This document shows, piece after piece, positions 43,907 to 51,660 of a DNA stretch of 64,000 bases. The translations under genes were made by a program, and so were the position numbers. Each line of letters begins with the position of its first letter. Position 1 is the first letter of the stretch. The DNA is from Parcubacteria group bacterium M10-OD1-1 (lineage in GTDB: Bacteria > Patescibacteria > Paceibacteria > Moranbacterales > UBA2206). Location of the stretch: the NCBI GenBank assembly GCA_003056145.1, contig LSNL01000001.1:62001-126000 (forward strand), written 5' to 3'. The notes beneath the pieces are model-generated. The model was not told where the DNA came from. It saw only the letters and a list, made by a program, of their open reading frames with translations, and ran no database searches.

Positions 43907-44176
43907 ATGGCTTTAACCAGCAAACAAAAAGAGAAAGTGACTAAAGAAGTAAAAAGGCATGAAAAAGATAATGGTTCTCCAGAATATCAGATTGCTCTTT
44001 TTTCAGAAAAAATTAAGAAATTAACTACTCATTTAAAAAAGAACAAAAAAGACTTTCATTCCAGAAGAGGATTACTAAAAATGGTCGCCAAAAGAAAGAA
44101 ATTGATGAGTTATTTAAAGAAAACTAACGAAAAAGCTTATAAGGTTATTATCAAAAAACTTAAATTAAAAGGATAA
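43907..44176 (+). CDS. rpsO: Ribosomal protein uS15
   Basis: 89 aa from ATG 43907 (MALTSKQKEKVTKEVKRHE); the TTG at 43880 in frame would give an atypical N-terminus. It has the S15 core (DNGSPEYQIALFSEKIKKLTTHLKKNKKDFHSRRGLLKMVAKRKKLMSYLK). It binds 16S rRNA and often represses its own mRNA; the leader here is a little richer in GC (TTTGCGACGAGTATTTGGCC). rpsO-pnp is a near-universal pair; here 7.5 kb separates them. Confidence 0.96.
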   Translation: MALTSKQKEKVTKEVKRHEKDNGSPEYQIALFSEKIKKLTTHLKKNKKDFHSRRGLLKMVAKRKKLMSYLKKTNEKAYKVIIKKLKLKG

Positions 44177-44189
44177 GCTAATAAAAAAC

Positions 44190-44213
44190 AAAAACAGGTG
44201 AAAGCCTGTTTTT
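44190..44213 (+). terminator. rpsO terminator
   Basis: Nine-bp stem AAAAACAGG/CCTGTTTTT (44190-44198 with 44205-44213) and 6-base loop, T run in the stem end. The next gene starts 10 bases later. Confidence 0.82.
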
Positions 44214-44223
44214 ATCTAAAAAT

Positions 44224-44718
44224 ATGATATATAAAGAACAACGAGTAGGTGTTTTAGTAGATATACAAAATTTATATTATTCAGCTAAAGTACTTTATCA
44301 AAAAAAAGTTAATTTTGGGGCAGTTTTAAAAGCAGCTATTGAGGATAGAAAAATTATTAGATCCATTGCTTATGGGATAAAAACTCAAGAAGGACAAGAA
44401 GATAAATTTTTTGAAGCTTTAGAAAAACAAGGTTTTGAAGTTAAAACTAAAGATCTTCAAATTTTTCCTGGTGGAGCTAAAAAGGGTGATTGGGATGTTG
44501 GTATTGCGGTAGATGCTATCAAAATGTCTAAAAATTTAGATGTTATTGTTATTGTTTCTGGCGATGGAGATTATATTCCATTAGTAAAATATATTCAAGG
44601 CACAACTGGCTGTCGAGTAGAAGGAGCGGCTTTTTTAGAATCAACAAGCGGTAAATTAGTAGAAGAGCTAGATAATTTTATTAATTTAAGTGCTAGTAAG
44701 AAAAAATTTCTTATCTAA
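44224..44718 (+). CDS. NYN/PIN-like ribonuclease domain protein (LabA/DUF88)
   Basis: 164 aa, one domain. The acidic cluster of the NYN fold is visible: VDIQNLYYS near the N-terminus, KKGDWDVGIAVDA in the middle and VSGDGDYIPLVKYIQ. Relatives are metal-dependent nucleases that act on RNA or tRNA; LabA itself has a regulatory role in cyanobacteria. It sits directly after rpsO. After it come 276 bases (44719-44994) with no gene: AT-rich, nothing recognised. Confidence 0.85.
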   Translation: MIYKEQRVGVLVDIQNLYYSAKVLYQKKVNFGAVLKAAIEDRKIIRSIAYGIKTQEGQEDKFFEALEKQGFEVKTKDLQIFPGGAKKGDWDVGIAVDAIKMSKNLDVIVIVSGDGDYIPLVKYIQGTTGCRVEGAAFLESTSGKLVEELDNFINLSASKKKFLI

Positions 44719-44994
44719 ATTTTTTTAATTAACTTTACTTCAATAGTTTGAAAATGTTACAATAGTAAAGTTATTTAAAAATAAAAAATTTAATAGAACT
44801 TTAATGACAAATTAATTTTTTTAAAGAAGTTTTTATTTTTTTAGTGAAAAGAATATTTTTTAGAAAGAAACTAATGAAAGATTTGAAGGACGAAGTTTTA
44901 AATAATTAGTAGTAAAGGGAATTTAAGCTAATTTATTTTAAAAAGTTTTGTTAAGGCAGAGCATAAAAGCATGAAGACAACTAAAAATAAATTT

Positions 44995-45065
44995 GCGGGT
45001 GTCGTATAGTGGCAGTACAGGAGTCTCCAAAACTTCTAACGGGGGTTCGATTCCCTCCACCCGTG
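44995..45065 (+). tRNA. tRNA-Trp (anticodon CCA)
   Basis: Acceptor GCGGGTG paired with CACCCGT (end pair G-T), anticodon stem GGAGT/ACTTC with loop CTCCAAA (CCA), T arm GGGGG-TTCGATT-CCCTC. CCA not encoded. It marks the left edge of the accessory cluster. Confidence 0.94.
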
Positions 45066-45221
45066 CATTAAAAAATAACCAAGAAAAGAGGCTCATTTAG
45101 GGCTATTCTTTGGTTCTAGTATTTTGATAGAAGATAGGACGTTAGAACTTTTTATAGTAATATAGAAATATAAAAAATGTTTTTTATATTATATTGAGAA
45201 TGAATATTTAAAGTGATATTT

Positions 45222-46142
45222 ATGTATTATATTTTACATCAACACTACGAGTCTGTTCTTAGGTTAGTAAAAATCGTCAACCCAAATAAACTAGATGAGT
45301 TTCATAGTATTTTTAACAGTAGTAGTTTTTTAAAATTAAATCCTCAATCAAAATTGAAATTTTTACAAAAATCATTACCAATTCCTGATAGTAAATATTT
45401 TACCCTAGAAAATTTTATTAAAGTTGTAGAACAAACCGTTGAAGAGATGGTACAACAAAATATATCTCATATTGATTTAAGAATTAGCTTGCACCTTGAA
45501 AGGTGGAAAGATATTTTTGATATTTGTCATGCTAGAAATATATACGATAAAGTACTTGCTAGACATATAGATAAAACTATTTTTTTTATAGCTGCCATAG
45601 ATATGAAAAAATCAGAAGCAGAAATAGAGAAGAGCATAGGAGCGTTGTTTAAAAAAAAGACTCTTGAATCGATTGTTGGCATTGATATTACCATGTATAA
45701 AGAGGATGTTTATAAGTTTAATAAATACTATAAAACATTGCTTAGTTTGAGGAATGAACATAAAAAAAAGATTATTATGCATTTAGGGGAGTTTACTACA
45801 AATGATATTAATTTCGAAATCATACGTAAAATAAAGCCAGATAGAATAGCTCATGGAATAACATTATTGGATTCTCCAAAATTGTGTGAATTTATTAAAC
45901 ATAATAATATATGTTTAGATATGTGCCCAGTTAGTAATAAAGTACTAGGAGTCGTTGACTGGGAAAAGCATAATCCCATTAAAAAAGCTACTGATTTGGG
46001 TATATCTGTAACTATAAACACTGATGATCCAATAATGTTTGATACAAACATCAATAAGGAAATTAAAACCGCCAATTTAAGTCAACAACAATTAAATTTA
46101 TTAATAGAAAACAGTAAAAAATATTCAGCGGAAAATATTTGA
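45222..46142 (+). CDS. Adenosine/AMP deaminase-superfamily metallohydrolase
   Basis: 306 aa from ATG 45222 (a GTG at 45213 would add three residues). Zinc ligands are intact: HQH close to the N-terminus, HLGE with the catalytic Glu (about 190-193 in the longer form), AHG (His214) and NTDDP (Asp271-272). CPVSNKVLG is also family-typical. Ordinary adenosine deaminases start with KxELHxHL and have a longer first strand; this one starts at YILHQHYESVLR. The substrate could be adenosine or a pathway-specific aminopurine. The stop is TGA, unlike most core genes here. First gene of the accessory cluster. Confidence 0.78.
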   Translation: MYYILHQHYESVLRLVKIVNPNKLDEFHSIFNSSSFLKLNPQSKLKFLQKSLPIPDSKYFTLENFIKVVEQTVEEMVQQNISHIDLRISLHLERWKDIFDICHARNIYDKVLARHIDKTIFFIAAIDMKKSEAEIEKSIGALFKKKTLESIVGIDITMYKEDVYKFNKYYKTLLSLRNEHKKKIIMHLGEFTTNDINFEIIRKIKPDRIAHGITLLDSPKLCEFIKHNNICLDMCPVSNKVLGVVDWEKHNPIKKATDLGISVTINTDDPIMFDTNINKEIKTANLSQQQLNLLIENSKKYSAENI

Positions 46143-46169
46143 CAGTTAGTATCTATTGTTATATTATTT

Positions 46170-46197
46170 ATTGTTGCAAAGAGTTTTTTGCAACAAT
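46170..46197 (+). terminator. Hairpin after the deaminase-like gene
   Basis: 11-bp stem ATTGTTGCAAA/TTTGCAACAAT (46170-46180 with 46187-46197), 6-base loop. No long T run follows, so the terminator role is uncertain. Confidence 0.45.
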
Positions 46198-46243
46198 GTT
46201 AAATAGTACTTTAAAAACAATATTATATAAAGAGAGGTGCATT

Positions 46244-46654
46244 ATGAAAGAAAGAGTTAGGGCAATAATTAAAGAAGGTGAAAATATTCTCTTAATTCAC
46301 AGAATAAAAAAAGGAAGAGGATATTGGGTTTTTCCTGGAGGGGGTACTAAAAAAACTGATATTGATCATAAGTCAGCATTGATTAGGGAATGCGATGAAG
46401 AACTTGGTGTTAGTGTTCGGGTTGGTGGTTTATTTATCACTTATGAATTTGGTGAAGCCGGTAAAGAACAGCACGAATATTTTTATTTTTGTGAAATTAC
46501 TAGCGGTGAACTTGGAACTGGCTCTGGTCCAGAATTTCAAAAAGGAACACATTACGAAGGTGTGTATGCATTAGAATGGATACCACTGAAAGATTTTTTA
46601 ACAAAAAACATTCAACCTGAAAAGGTAAAGAAAGAATTGCAAAAGGAGACTTGA
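46244..46654 (+). CDS. Nudix hydrolase, first of two related copies, atypical box
   Basis: 136 aa from ATG 46244, chosen because AGAGAGG stands 9 bases upstream and because MKERVRAIIKEGENILLIHR is a normal Nudix start. The box reads GGGTKKTDIDHKSALIRECDEELGV. It has one extra residue before the RExxEE helix and lacks the usual first Glu (Asp or Ile instead), although the catalytic RECDEELG part is complete. It shares GELGTGxGPE with the Nudix protein at 47887-48318, so they are paralogues. TGA stop. The next gene starts 1 base later. Confidence 0.82.
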   Translation: MKERVRAIIKEGENILLIHRIKKGRGYWVFPGGGTKKTDIDHKSALIRECDEELGVSVRVGGLFITYEFGEAGKEQHEYFYFCEITSGELGTGSGPEFQKGTHYEGVYALEWIPLKDFLTKNIQPEKVKKELQKET

Positions 46655-46655
46655 A

Positions 46656-47813
46656 ATGCAAATTGCTATTAATGGTGTTGACGGGGTTGGTAAAAGCCAG
46701 CAAATAAAGCTTCTGCAACTCTATAATGCTGGAAGTTTTAATTTTACGGGTTCATTAACTAAATACTCTTCAATATGGCCCGAATTAAAAAGTCATGACA
46801 TGTTCAACTGGTGGTTTAAGGAAGTAGAATTTGACGAGTTTCTGAATATTGTTTTCGAATCATTAAACACAAGACATTCAGAATTTGAAGATTCGGTTGT
46901 AATCCTGGATCGAGGAACGTTGATGTTTAAAGCGGTATGTGCAGCAACTATGTCAGTAAGAATGGGACTTGAACTTCTTGATTCCATGAAAGAAATTGAT
47001 TTGCGTTTTGCCAAAGGTCTCTTTTATGGTCTAGACGAAGAACATAATATTCTTCTGGAACCAGATGTTAGATATCAAAGTTCTATAAAACCATATATTT
47101 CACTATTACAAAATGAATCAAATAATTTCACGGAGGAGGAAAATGAATTTTATCTCAGTTATCAGAATCTTCTTAAGGAAGCGATGGTAATTTACTTTAG
47201 AGATGAAGCAATTAACAGGATAACAGTAGATAGATCAATCTGTGAAATTCAAGACAAACTGAGATTATTGATCAATGAATTAGCGGATGTTTCATTGCCC
47301 GAAATATGCAGTGGTATAAAGCAAGTTATTGGCTTTGGAGGCTTGAGTGAATGTGGAAAAAGTAGTTTTGCGCAACATTTTTACAAAAAGAAGGGATATT
47401 ACAGGTTGAAACTTGGGTATTTCGTAGAGATTCTTAAACGGCGTTATGAGAAAGATACGCCAGAAAGTGTTGCGATGGAATTTCTGCATTTTTGTAAATC
47501 GCATTACTATATTGAAAATTTTACACTCGAGAGCCTGCATGAACCATATACCCCAGCCTTTCTTAAATTGTTGTTTGGATCTAGGTTTAAAATTGCATAT
47601 TTAGATGCTCCTTTCGATGTAAGATGTAAACGCGCTTCTATTGAGAAAGGAGTTTCATTGGTTGAAGCTGAAAAAGAAACAAGAAGGAAGGATCTTATAA
47701 AAGAAGGAAGGGGGGCGAAGATAGTCAGTGAAATAGCTGATATTAAGTTTAACAACTCCAATGGAAAACATTGTGAGAATATGCTAAAATTTGAAAAGGC
47801 AGTTATGCCTTGA
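46656..47813 (+). CDS. Protein with two P-loop kinase domains in tandem
   Basis: 385 aa. The first domain begins MQIAINGVDGVGKSQQIKLLQ with Walker A GVDGVGKS (7-14), thymidylate-kinase-like, and has VILDRGTLMFKAV. The second starts near 226 (GFGGLSECGKSSFAQHF, Walker A 229-236) and has a kinase-type LDAPFDVRCKRASIEKG, reminiscent of dephospho-CoA kinase. Fused nucleotide kinases of this kind are uncommon. The gene looks richer in GC and different in codon use from its neighbours, and ends in TGA, which suggests transfer. Substrates unknown. A clean terminator follows. Confidence 0.78.
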   Translation: MQIAINGVDGVGKSQQIKLLQLYNAGSFNFTGSLTKYSSIWPELKSHDMFNWWFKEVEFDEFLNIVFESLNTRHSEFEDSVVILDRGTLMFKAVCAATMSVRMGLELLDSMKEIDLRFAKGLFYGLDEEHNILLEPDVRYQSSIKPYISLLQNESNNFTEEENEFYLSYQNLLKEAMVIYFRDEAINRITVDRSICEIQDKLRLLINELADVSLPEICSGIKQVIGFGGLSECGKSSFAQHFYKKKGYYRLKLGYFVEILKRRYEKDTPESVAMEFLHFCKSHYYIENFTLESLHEPYTPAFLKLLFGSRFKIAYLDAPFDVRCKRASIEKGVSLVEAEKETRRKDLIKEGRGAKIVSEIADIKFNNSNGKHCENMLKFEKAVMP

Positions 47814-47827
47814 GAAATTTTAGTACC

Positions 47828-47865
47828 AGGAGGAGATGCTGAAATGATCTCCTCCTATTTTTTTT
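47828..47865 (+). terminator. Intrinsic terminator inside the accessory cluster
   Basis: Perfect 10-bp stem AGGAGGAGAT/ATCTCCTCCT (47828-47837 with 47847-47856), 9-base loop, then A and eight T. It splits the cluster into two transcripts. Confidence 0.93.
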
Positions 47866-47886
47866 AAAATTAAACTTATTAGAGTT

Positions 47887-48318
47887 ATGTTGCATAGAGT
47901 TCGTGCTATTATTTTAAAAAATAATCAGCTGCTAACAATTAAAAGAGTAAAAACAAATATTACATATTTTGTTTTTCCTGGAGGTGGTGTAGAATCGGGA
48001 GAAGGATTAGAGGAGGCCATTAAGAGAGAATGCGAAGAAGAGCTTGGTGTTAATATTGATATTGTTAAAAAATTTATTTCAAAGAGATTTGATATAGGTG
48101 AAATAGAACAGGTAGAACATTTTTATATATGTGAAATTGTTTCAGGTGAGCTTGGCACAGGAGATGGTCCAGAGTATAATAATAACTTGGGTTATGAAGG
48201 AACTCATAAAATAGAATGGCTCGACATTTTTGATTTGTTGAATTATGACTTAAGACCCAAAGAGATTGCTCTAAAATTAATAAATAATTTGAAGGATGAT
48301 AAAAAATTTAAGAGTTAA
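47887..48318 (+). CDS. Nudix hydrolase, second copy, canonical box
   Basis: 143 aa. The box GGVESGEGLEEAIKRECEEELGV fits Gx5Ex7REUxEExGU fully. The start MLHRVRAIILKNNQLLTIKRVK and the later GELGTGDGPEYNNNLGYEGTHKIEWL match the copy at 46244-46654, so the two descend from a duplication or were gathered together. It likely opens the second transcript. The APH-like gene starts inside its last 23 bases. Confidence 0.88.
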   Translation: MLHRVRAIILKNNQLLTIKRVKTNITYFVFPGGGVESGEGLEEAIKRECEEELGVNIDIVKKFISKRFDIGEIEQVEHFYICEIVSGELGTGDGPEYNNNLGYEGTHKIEWLDIFDLLNYDLRPKEIALKLINNLKDDKKFKS

Positions 48319-49339
48319 TAAAAATAGAAATAATACGAATGGAATATTTTCTATCAAAGATCAAAAATTTTTTTATAAAATTCTTTGTTTGGACGATTAC
48401 GAGAAGGAATTGAAAGGGTATCAATTCATTAAAGAGGCGTATCCTGTGGCAAATTTAATATTTCATGGGTATATAAATAATAAAAAGAACGGACTTTTGA
48501 TTTTTGAATACGAGAAAACTATTGAGAAAAATAGAGGATTATTAATTGATATTTTTTCAAGTAGAAAGAGTTATAGAGTAGATGTAGAAATTTTTGATAG
48601 CATATTAGATGTTTATAAAAAAGCATTTCAAAATAGTTTTAAACGAACTAGTTCAAAAACTTCCGACATATTTTTTAGAGACAGGATAAAAACAAGACTG
48701 AAAACTTATTATAAGAAATTTTTTTTCAAAGAAATATATAAATTAAAATTTAAGTTTAAAAAATGGGAAATTAGAAATATTGAATTTAAAAAAATAATTA
48801 GACTTTTAGAAAAGTTTTTAATTAACAAGAGAAACGAGTATTGTGTTTTATCACAATGTGATCCAAATGATTTAAATATTGGAATAAAACCAATTATTCT
48901 CGACTATCTTGGCGGGGGATATAATCCCATAATGGCTGAATTCGCAATTCTTTTTTGGTATTGTATTGCTCAGGGAAATTATTTTTCAGTCGTTTATAAT
49001 AAAAATGAATATACTAATCATTCAATTATTATTAAAAAGATTGATAAGGTAATTTTTGATAAAGGAAAATTAAATCATTTTCCCAATAAAAAAAGAATTA
49101 TTTTTTTGATTAATTACATAGATAAAGTAATTGATCCATTGATAAAAAAAATGCCAGACAATTATGATTGGTATGAAGATTTTAAAAATTATTTAGCTAT
49201 GAGAATTATTTCTGTTTTTAATATTTCAAAAATGAAAGCTAAGGATAAAAATTTATCCTTAGCTTATTTAGATATTTTTTATAATCAATTAAAAATAAAT
49301 AAAACCTCTCAATTAATAGAGGTGATTAAAAATTTATGA
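48296..49339 (+). CDS. APH/choline-kinase-like phosphotransferase (divergent)
   Basis: 347 aa. The central motif SQCDPNDLNI (186-195) corresponds to the HxDxxxxN catalytic loop of aminoglycoside and choline kinases: the catalytic Asp189 and Asn194 are kept, the usual His is Gln. The next metal-binding segment is IILDYLGGGYNPIMAEFAILFW. The N-lobe (FSIKDQKFFYKILCLDDYEKELKGYQFI) fits too. It is lysine-rich and very AT-rich. It probably phosphorylates a small hydroxyl or amino compound. It overlaps the gene before by 23 bases and the gene after by 4. Confidence 0.68.
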   Translation: MIKNLRVNKNRNNTNGIFSIKDQKFFYKILCLDDYEKELKGYQFIKEAYPVANLIFHGYINNKKNGLLIFEYEKTIEKNRGLLIDIFSSRKSYRVDVEIFDSILDVYKKAFQNSFKRTSSKTSDIFFRDRIKTRLKTYYKKFFFKEIYKLKFKFKKWEIRNIEFKKIIRLLEKFLINKRNEYCVLSQCDPNDLNIGIKPIILDYLGGGYNPIMAEFAILFWYCIAQGNYFSVVYNKNEYTNHSIIIKKIDKVIFDKGKLNHFPNKKRIIFLINYIDKVIDPLIKKMPDNYDWYEDFKNYLAMRIISVFNISKMKAKDKNLSLAYLDIFYNQLKINKTSQLIEVIKNL

Positions 49340-50043
49340 GCAGTCTAACAATAGAAAAATACAGAGAAAAAGAAGGGGCTTTCTTTGATTATTTAAGCAA
49401 GAATTTAAAGGAAAATTTATTGTTTTATGCTGTAGCAGGAAGCGTGTCACGAGGTGATATTATTCCTGGTTGGAGTGATATAGATGTACTAGTTGTTATT
49501 CAGGAATATAATAAAAAAAATACATCATTTATCAATAAGGCACTATTAAGGGATTCTTCAAATATTAAGATCGGCTTAACGTTATTTTCGTTTGACGACT
49601 TTACGAATATTAAATTATTCAAGGATCCTAAGACTTTATATTCAATTGATTTAATTGATCAAGGAATTTGTAAACCCAAAATAATCGATAAAAAAACAAT
49701 AAATAGCATAAATAAAATCAAGAAAATATCAGTTTGGTATAATAAGGATAGCTTAGCGAGTATTATTCATAGTTATAAGCATGCTTTGTTTCCAATTAAT
49801 AAATATGATGAAAAAATAGTTTATAAAAAACTAGTGACTATATTAAAAATTATTTTAAAACAAAAAGGTATAACAGCTCATAGTTATAGCGATGTTGTAA
49901 GCATATCCAAAAGTAAATTAAATGGTTTTGATATAAAATTAAAAACCCCAATTTATATAATGAAAAATTTAAATACATCCTTAAGGCGTTATAATGATTA
50001 TGTTAAGTTTCTTGCATGGCTAGAAGATTATCCAAAATTTTAA
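49336..50043 (+). CDS. Nucleotidyltransferase (Pol-beta superfamily, MNT/ANT-like)
   Basis: 235 aa. GSVSRGDIIPGWSDIDVLVVI (35-55) is the G-S-x-x-R-G...S-D-x-D nucleotidyltransferase signature; Asp48 and Asp50 would bind metal. A helical C-terminal half follows with no second motif. Aminoglycoside nucleotidyltransferases and MNT antitoxin-like proteins share this head. The 4-base ATGA overlap with the APH-like gene shows translational coupling, so they probably act on the same compound. No HEPN partner is adjacent, arguing against a toxin-antitoxin pair. Confidence 0.76.
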   Translation: MSSLTIEKYREKEGAFFDYLSKNLKENLLFYAVAGSVSRGDIIPGWSDIDVLVVIQEYNKKNTSFINKALLRDSSNIKIGLTLFSFDDFTNIKLFKDPKTLYSIDLIDQGICKPKIIDKKTINSINKIKKISVWYNKDSLASIIHSYKHALFPINKYDEKIVYKKLVTILKIILKQKGITAHSYSDVVSISKSKLNGFDIKLKTPIYIMKNLNTSLRRYNDYVKFLAWLEDYPKF

Positions 50044-50056
50044 ATAGATATATTGT

Positions 50057-51145
50057 ATGAATAAAAAAATAATTGTAAAGCTTCCCTACATAACACAGGA
50101 AATATTCATAGGTGAAAAAATGCTTGATTTTGTTGTTTCAAAAATTAAAAGTAGGAAATATGATAAGTATATTTTAATTGTTGATATAAATGCCAAAAAA
50201 GATAGGAGGAATTATTTTAACAGACTGATTAACGATTTAAATATAGTAGACATTATAGTGCTACAGCCAACACCAAATTACAAGAGTTTTAAAGAGTGTG
50301 AAAAAGTTATAAAGAGACTGATAAAAGTTAAAGCCTCAAGAAAAAGTTGTTTAATATCAGTGGGCGGAGGTTATGTTTCTGATATAACCGGATATGTCGC
50401 TTCAAATTATATGCGGGGTATTGGTTTCGTCCAAATATCAACCACTTTAATGAGTATGGTCGATGCAGTAATTGGTAAGGTGGCAATTAATTATGGAAAT
50501 TATAAAAATTTACTTGGGTCATTTTACTCTCCAAAGTTTGTATTTAGTGATTTAAATTTTTTATCGACATTAAGAAAAGAAGAAAAAGTTTTGGGGTTGT
50601 CGGAGGTTTGGAAACATGCGTTGATAAAGAGAGACGAGGATATTGTTAAAAAGATTGAAAGCTATTTGTTAAATTTTTCAGATAAACATTATTCGGAATT
50701 TATTCATTTTTCGATGAGGGTAAAAAAATCCTGCGTAGAGAACGATTATGATGATAGAATTGGTAGTCATAAGGCTTTGAGTTTGGGACATACTTTTGCA
50801 AATTTTTTAGAAAGAAAATCCAAAATGAGGCATGGTGTTGCTGTGATGTATGGAATTATTTTTGCTACAATATTATCAAAAAGATTGGGGAAATTATCTT
50901 TAGAAAACTATACTAGAATTATTAAAACTGCTAAGAGATTTGAAAAAAATATTGGCTTATTGAAAAGTATACAAAAGGATTTAAAAGTTAAAAAAGTTTT
51001 GGAAAGTTTTTTTTCTGATAAGATTAGTGAAAATAATTCTTTGAATTTTGTTTTACCTATTGATTCAGGATATTTAATATATAAAAACATACCAGAAAAA
51101 ATAGCTACAGAAGCCTTAGAAATATTTAAGAAATTAGAACTCTAG
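50057..51145 (+). CDS. 3-dehydroquinate-synthase-superfamily cyclase (AroB/DOIS/EEVS-like)
   Basis: 362 aa. NAD-binding segment SVGGGYVSDITGYVASNYMRGIGFVQISTTL is close to AroB. Zinc ligands are all present: Glu183 in GLSEVWKHALI, His245 in SLGHTFANF and His259 in RHGVAV; the segment between the two His is about 3 residues shorter than in AroB. The diagnostic AroB stretch DSSVGGKTGVN reads DAVIGKVAIN here, as in non-shikimate members. The superfamily makes carbocycles from sugar phosphates (dehydroquinate, scyllo-inosose, valiolone). No other shikimate gene is adjacent. It is last in the cluster, 13 bases after the nucleotidyltransferase gene. Confidence 0.82.
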   Translation: MNKKIIVKLPYITQEIFIGEKMLDFVVSKIKSRKYDKYILIVDINAKKDRRNYFNRLINDLNIVDIIVLQPTPNYKSFKECEKVIKRLIKVKASRKSCLISVGGGYVSDITGYVASNYMRGIGFVQISTTLMSMVDAVIGKVAINYGNYKNLLGSFYSPKFVFSDLNFLSTLRKEEKVLGLSEVWKHALIKRDEDIVKKIESYLLNFSDKHYSEFIHFSMRVKKSCVENDYDDRIGSHKALSLGHTFANFLERKSKMRHGVAVMYGIIFATILSKRLGKLSLENYTRIIKTAKRFEKNIGLLKSIQKDLKVKKVLESFFSDKISENNSLNFVLPIDSGYLIYKNIPEKIATEALEIFKKLEL

Positions 51146-51660
51146 TATCTTTTGGTGCGGGAATATAAATATATTTAGTCTTCTTTTTAAATATAGTTCT
51201 AATATCCTTTGCTAGGGCGTGCATTAAAGAAACATTGGTTGATAAAGCTGGTATTTCTTATTTTACTAAGAAGCTTAAGATAATGGTTTTTGTAGCGAGG
51301 ACAATCTTTTTGGCTGTTTCAATAAATAAAAAATAATTCTTTGAGTAAAATTCTAAATGAGAGGAAAATAATTATTAATTTTTCATTGAACATAATTATT
51401 TGTCAATAAATTCAAAAAAAAGTTTGTATATAAATTTTTTGACAAAATAGAGAAAATAGGTTAAAATTAGTAGTAAATAAAGTAAAAATAATAATTTAAA
51501 TTAAAGTCTTTTTTAATAAAAAGAAAAATATCCTTAGTTCACCAAAAGATAGGTGAAACCGCAATTAAACACTTAAAGAATTGAGTTTTTGATTGTAGTT
51601 TTTCCTTTAGAGTGAAGTAGGATTTCTTATTCTATTTTTGTAAAAAAGATTAGCTATCTT
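51146..51660. other. Gene-free region before pnp, with promoter and leader hairpin
   Basis: 515 bases with no gene. Bases 51146-51430 hold no recognised feature; a short open stretch there matches nothing known to me. The right part holds a good promoter (51439-51467) and a leader with TTCACC-AAAAGATA-GGTGAA (51538-51557), which may serve pnp autoregulation as in E. coli. Confidence 0.6.
51439..51467 (+). promoter_or_regulatory. pnp promoter
   Basis: Consensus TTGACA (51439-51444), exactly 17 bases, TAAAAT (51462-51467). Gives pnp a ~190-base leader and makes it independent of rpsO. Confidence 0.8.

Noticed and set aside
45222..47813. RADAR-like phage-defence system from an ADA-like and an ATP-binding protein
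   Set aside because: The ADA is short and solitary, and the P-loop protein is a kinase pair, not an RdrA-type ATPase.
44995..51660. tRNA-Trp-integrated element with att sites
   Set aside because: No copy of the tRNA 3' end is seen at the right side of the cluster, and there is no integrase inside it.
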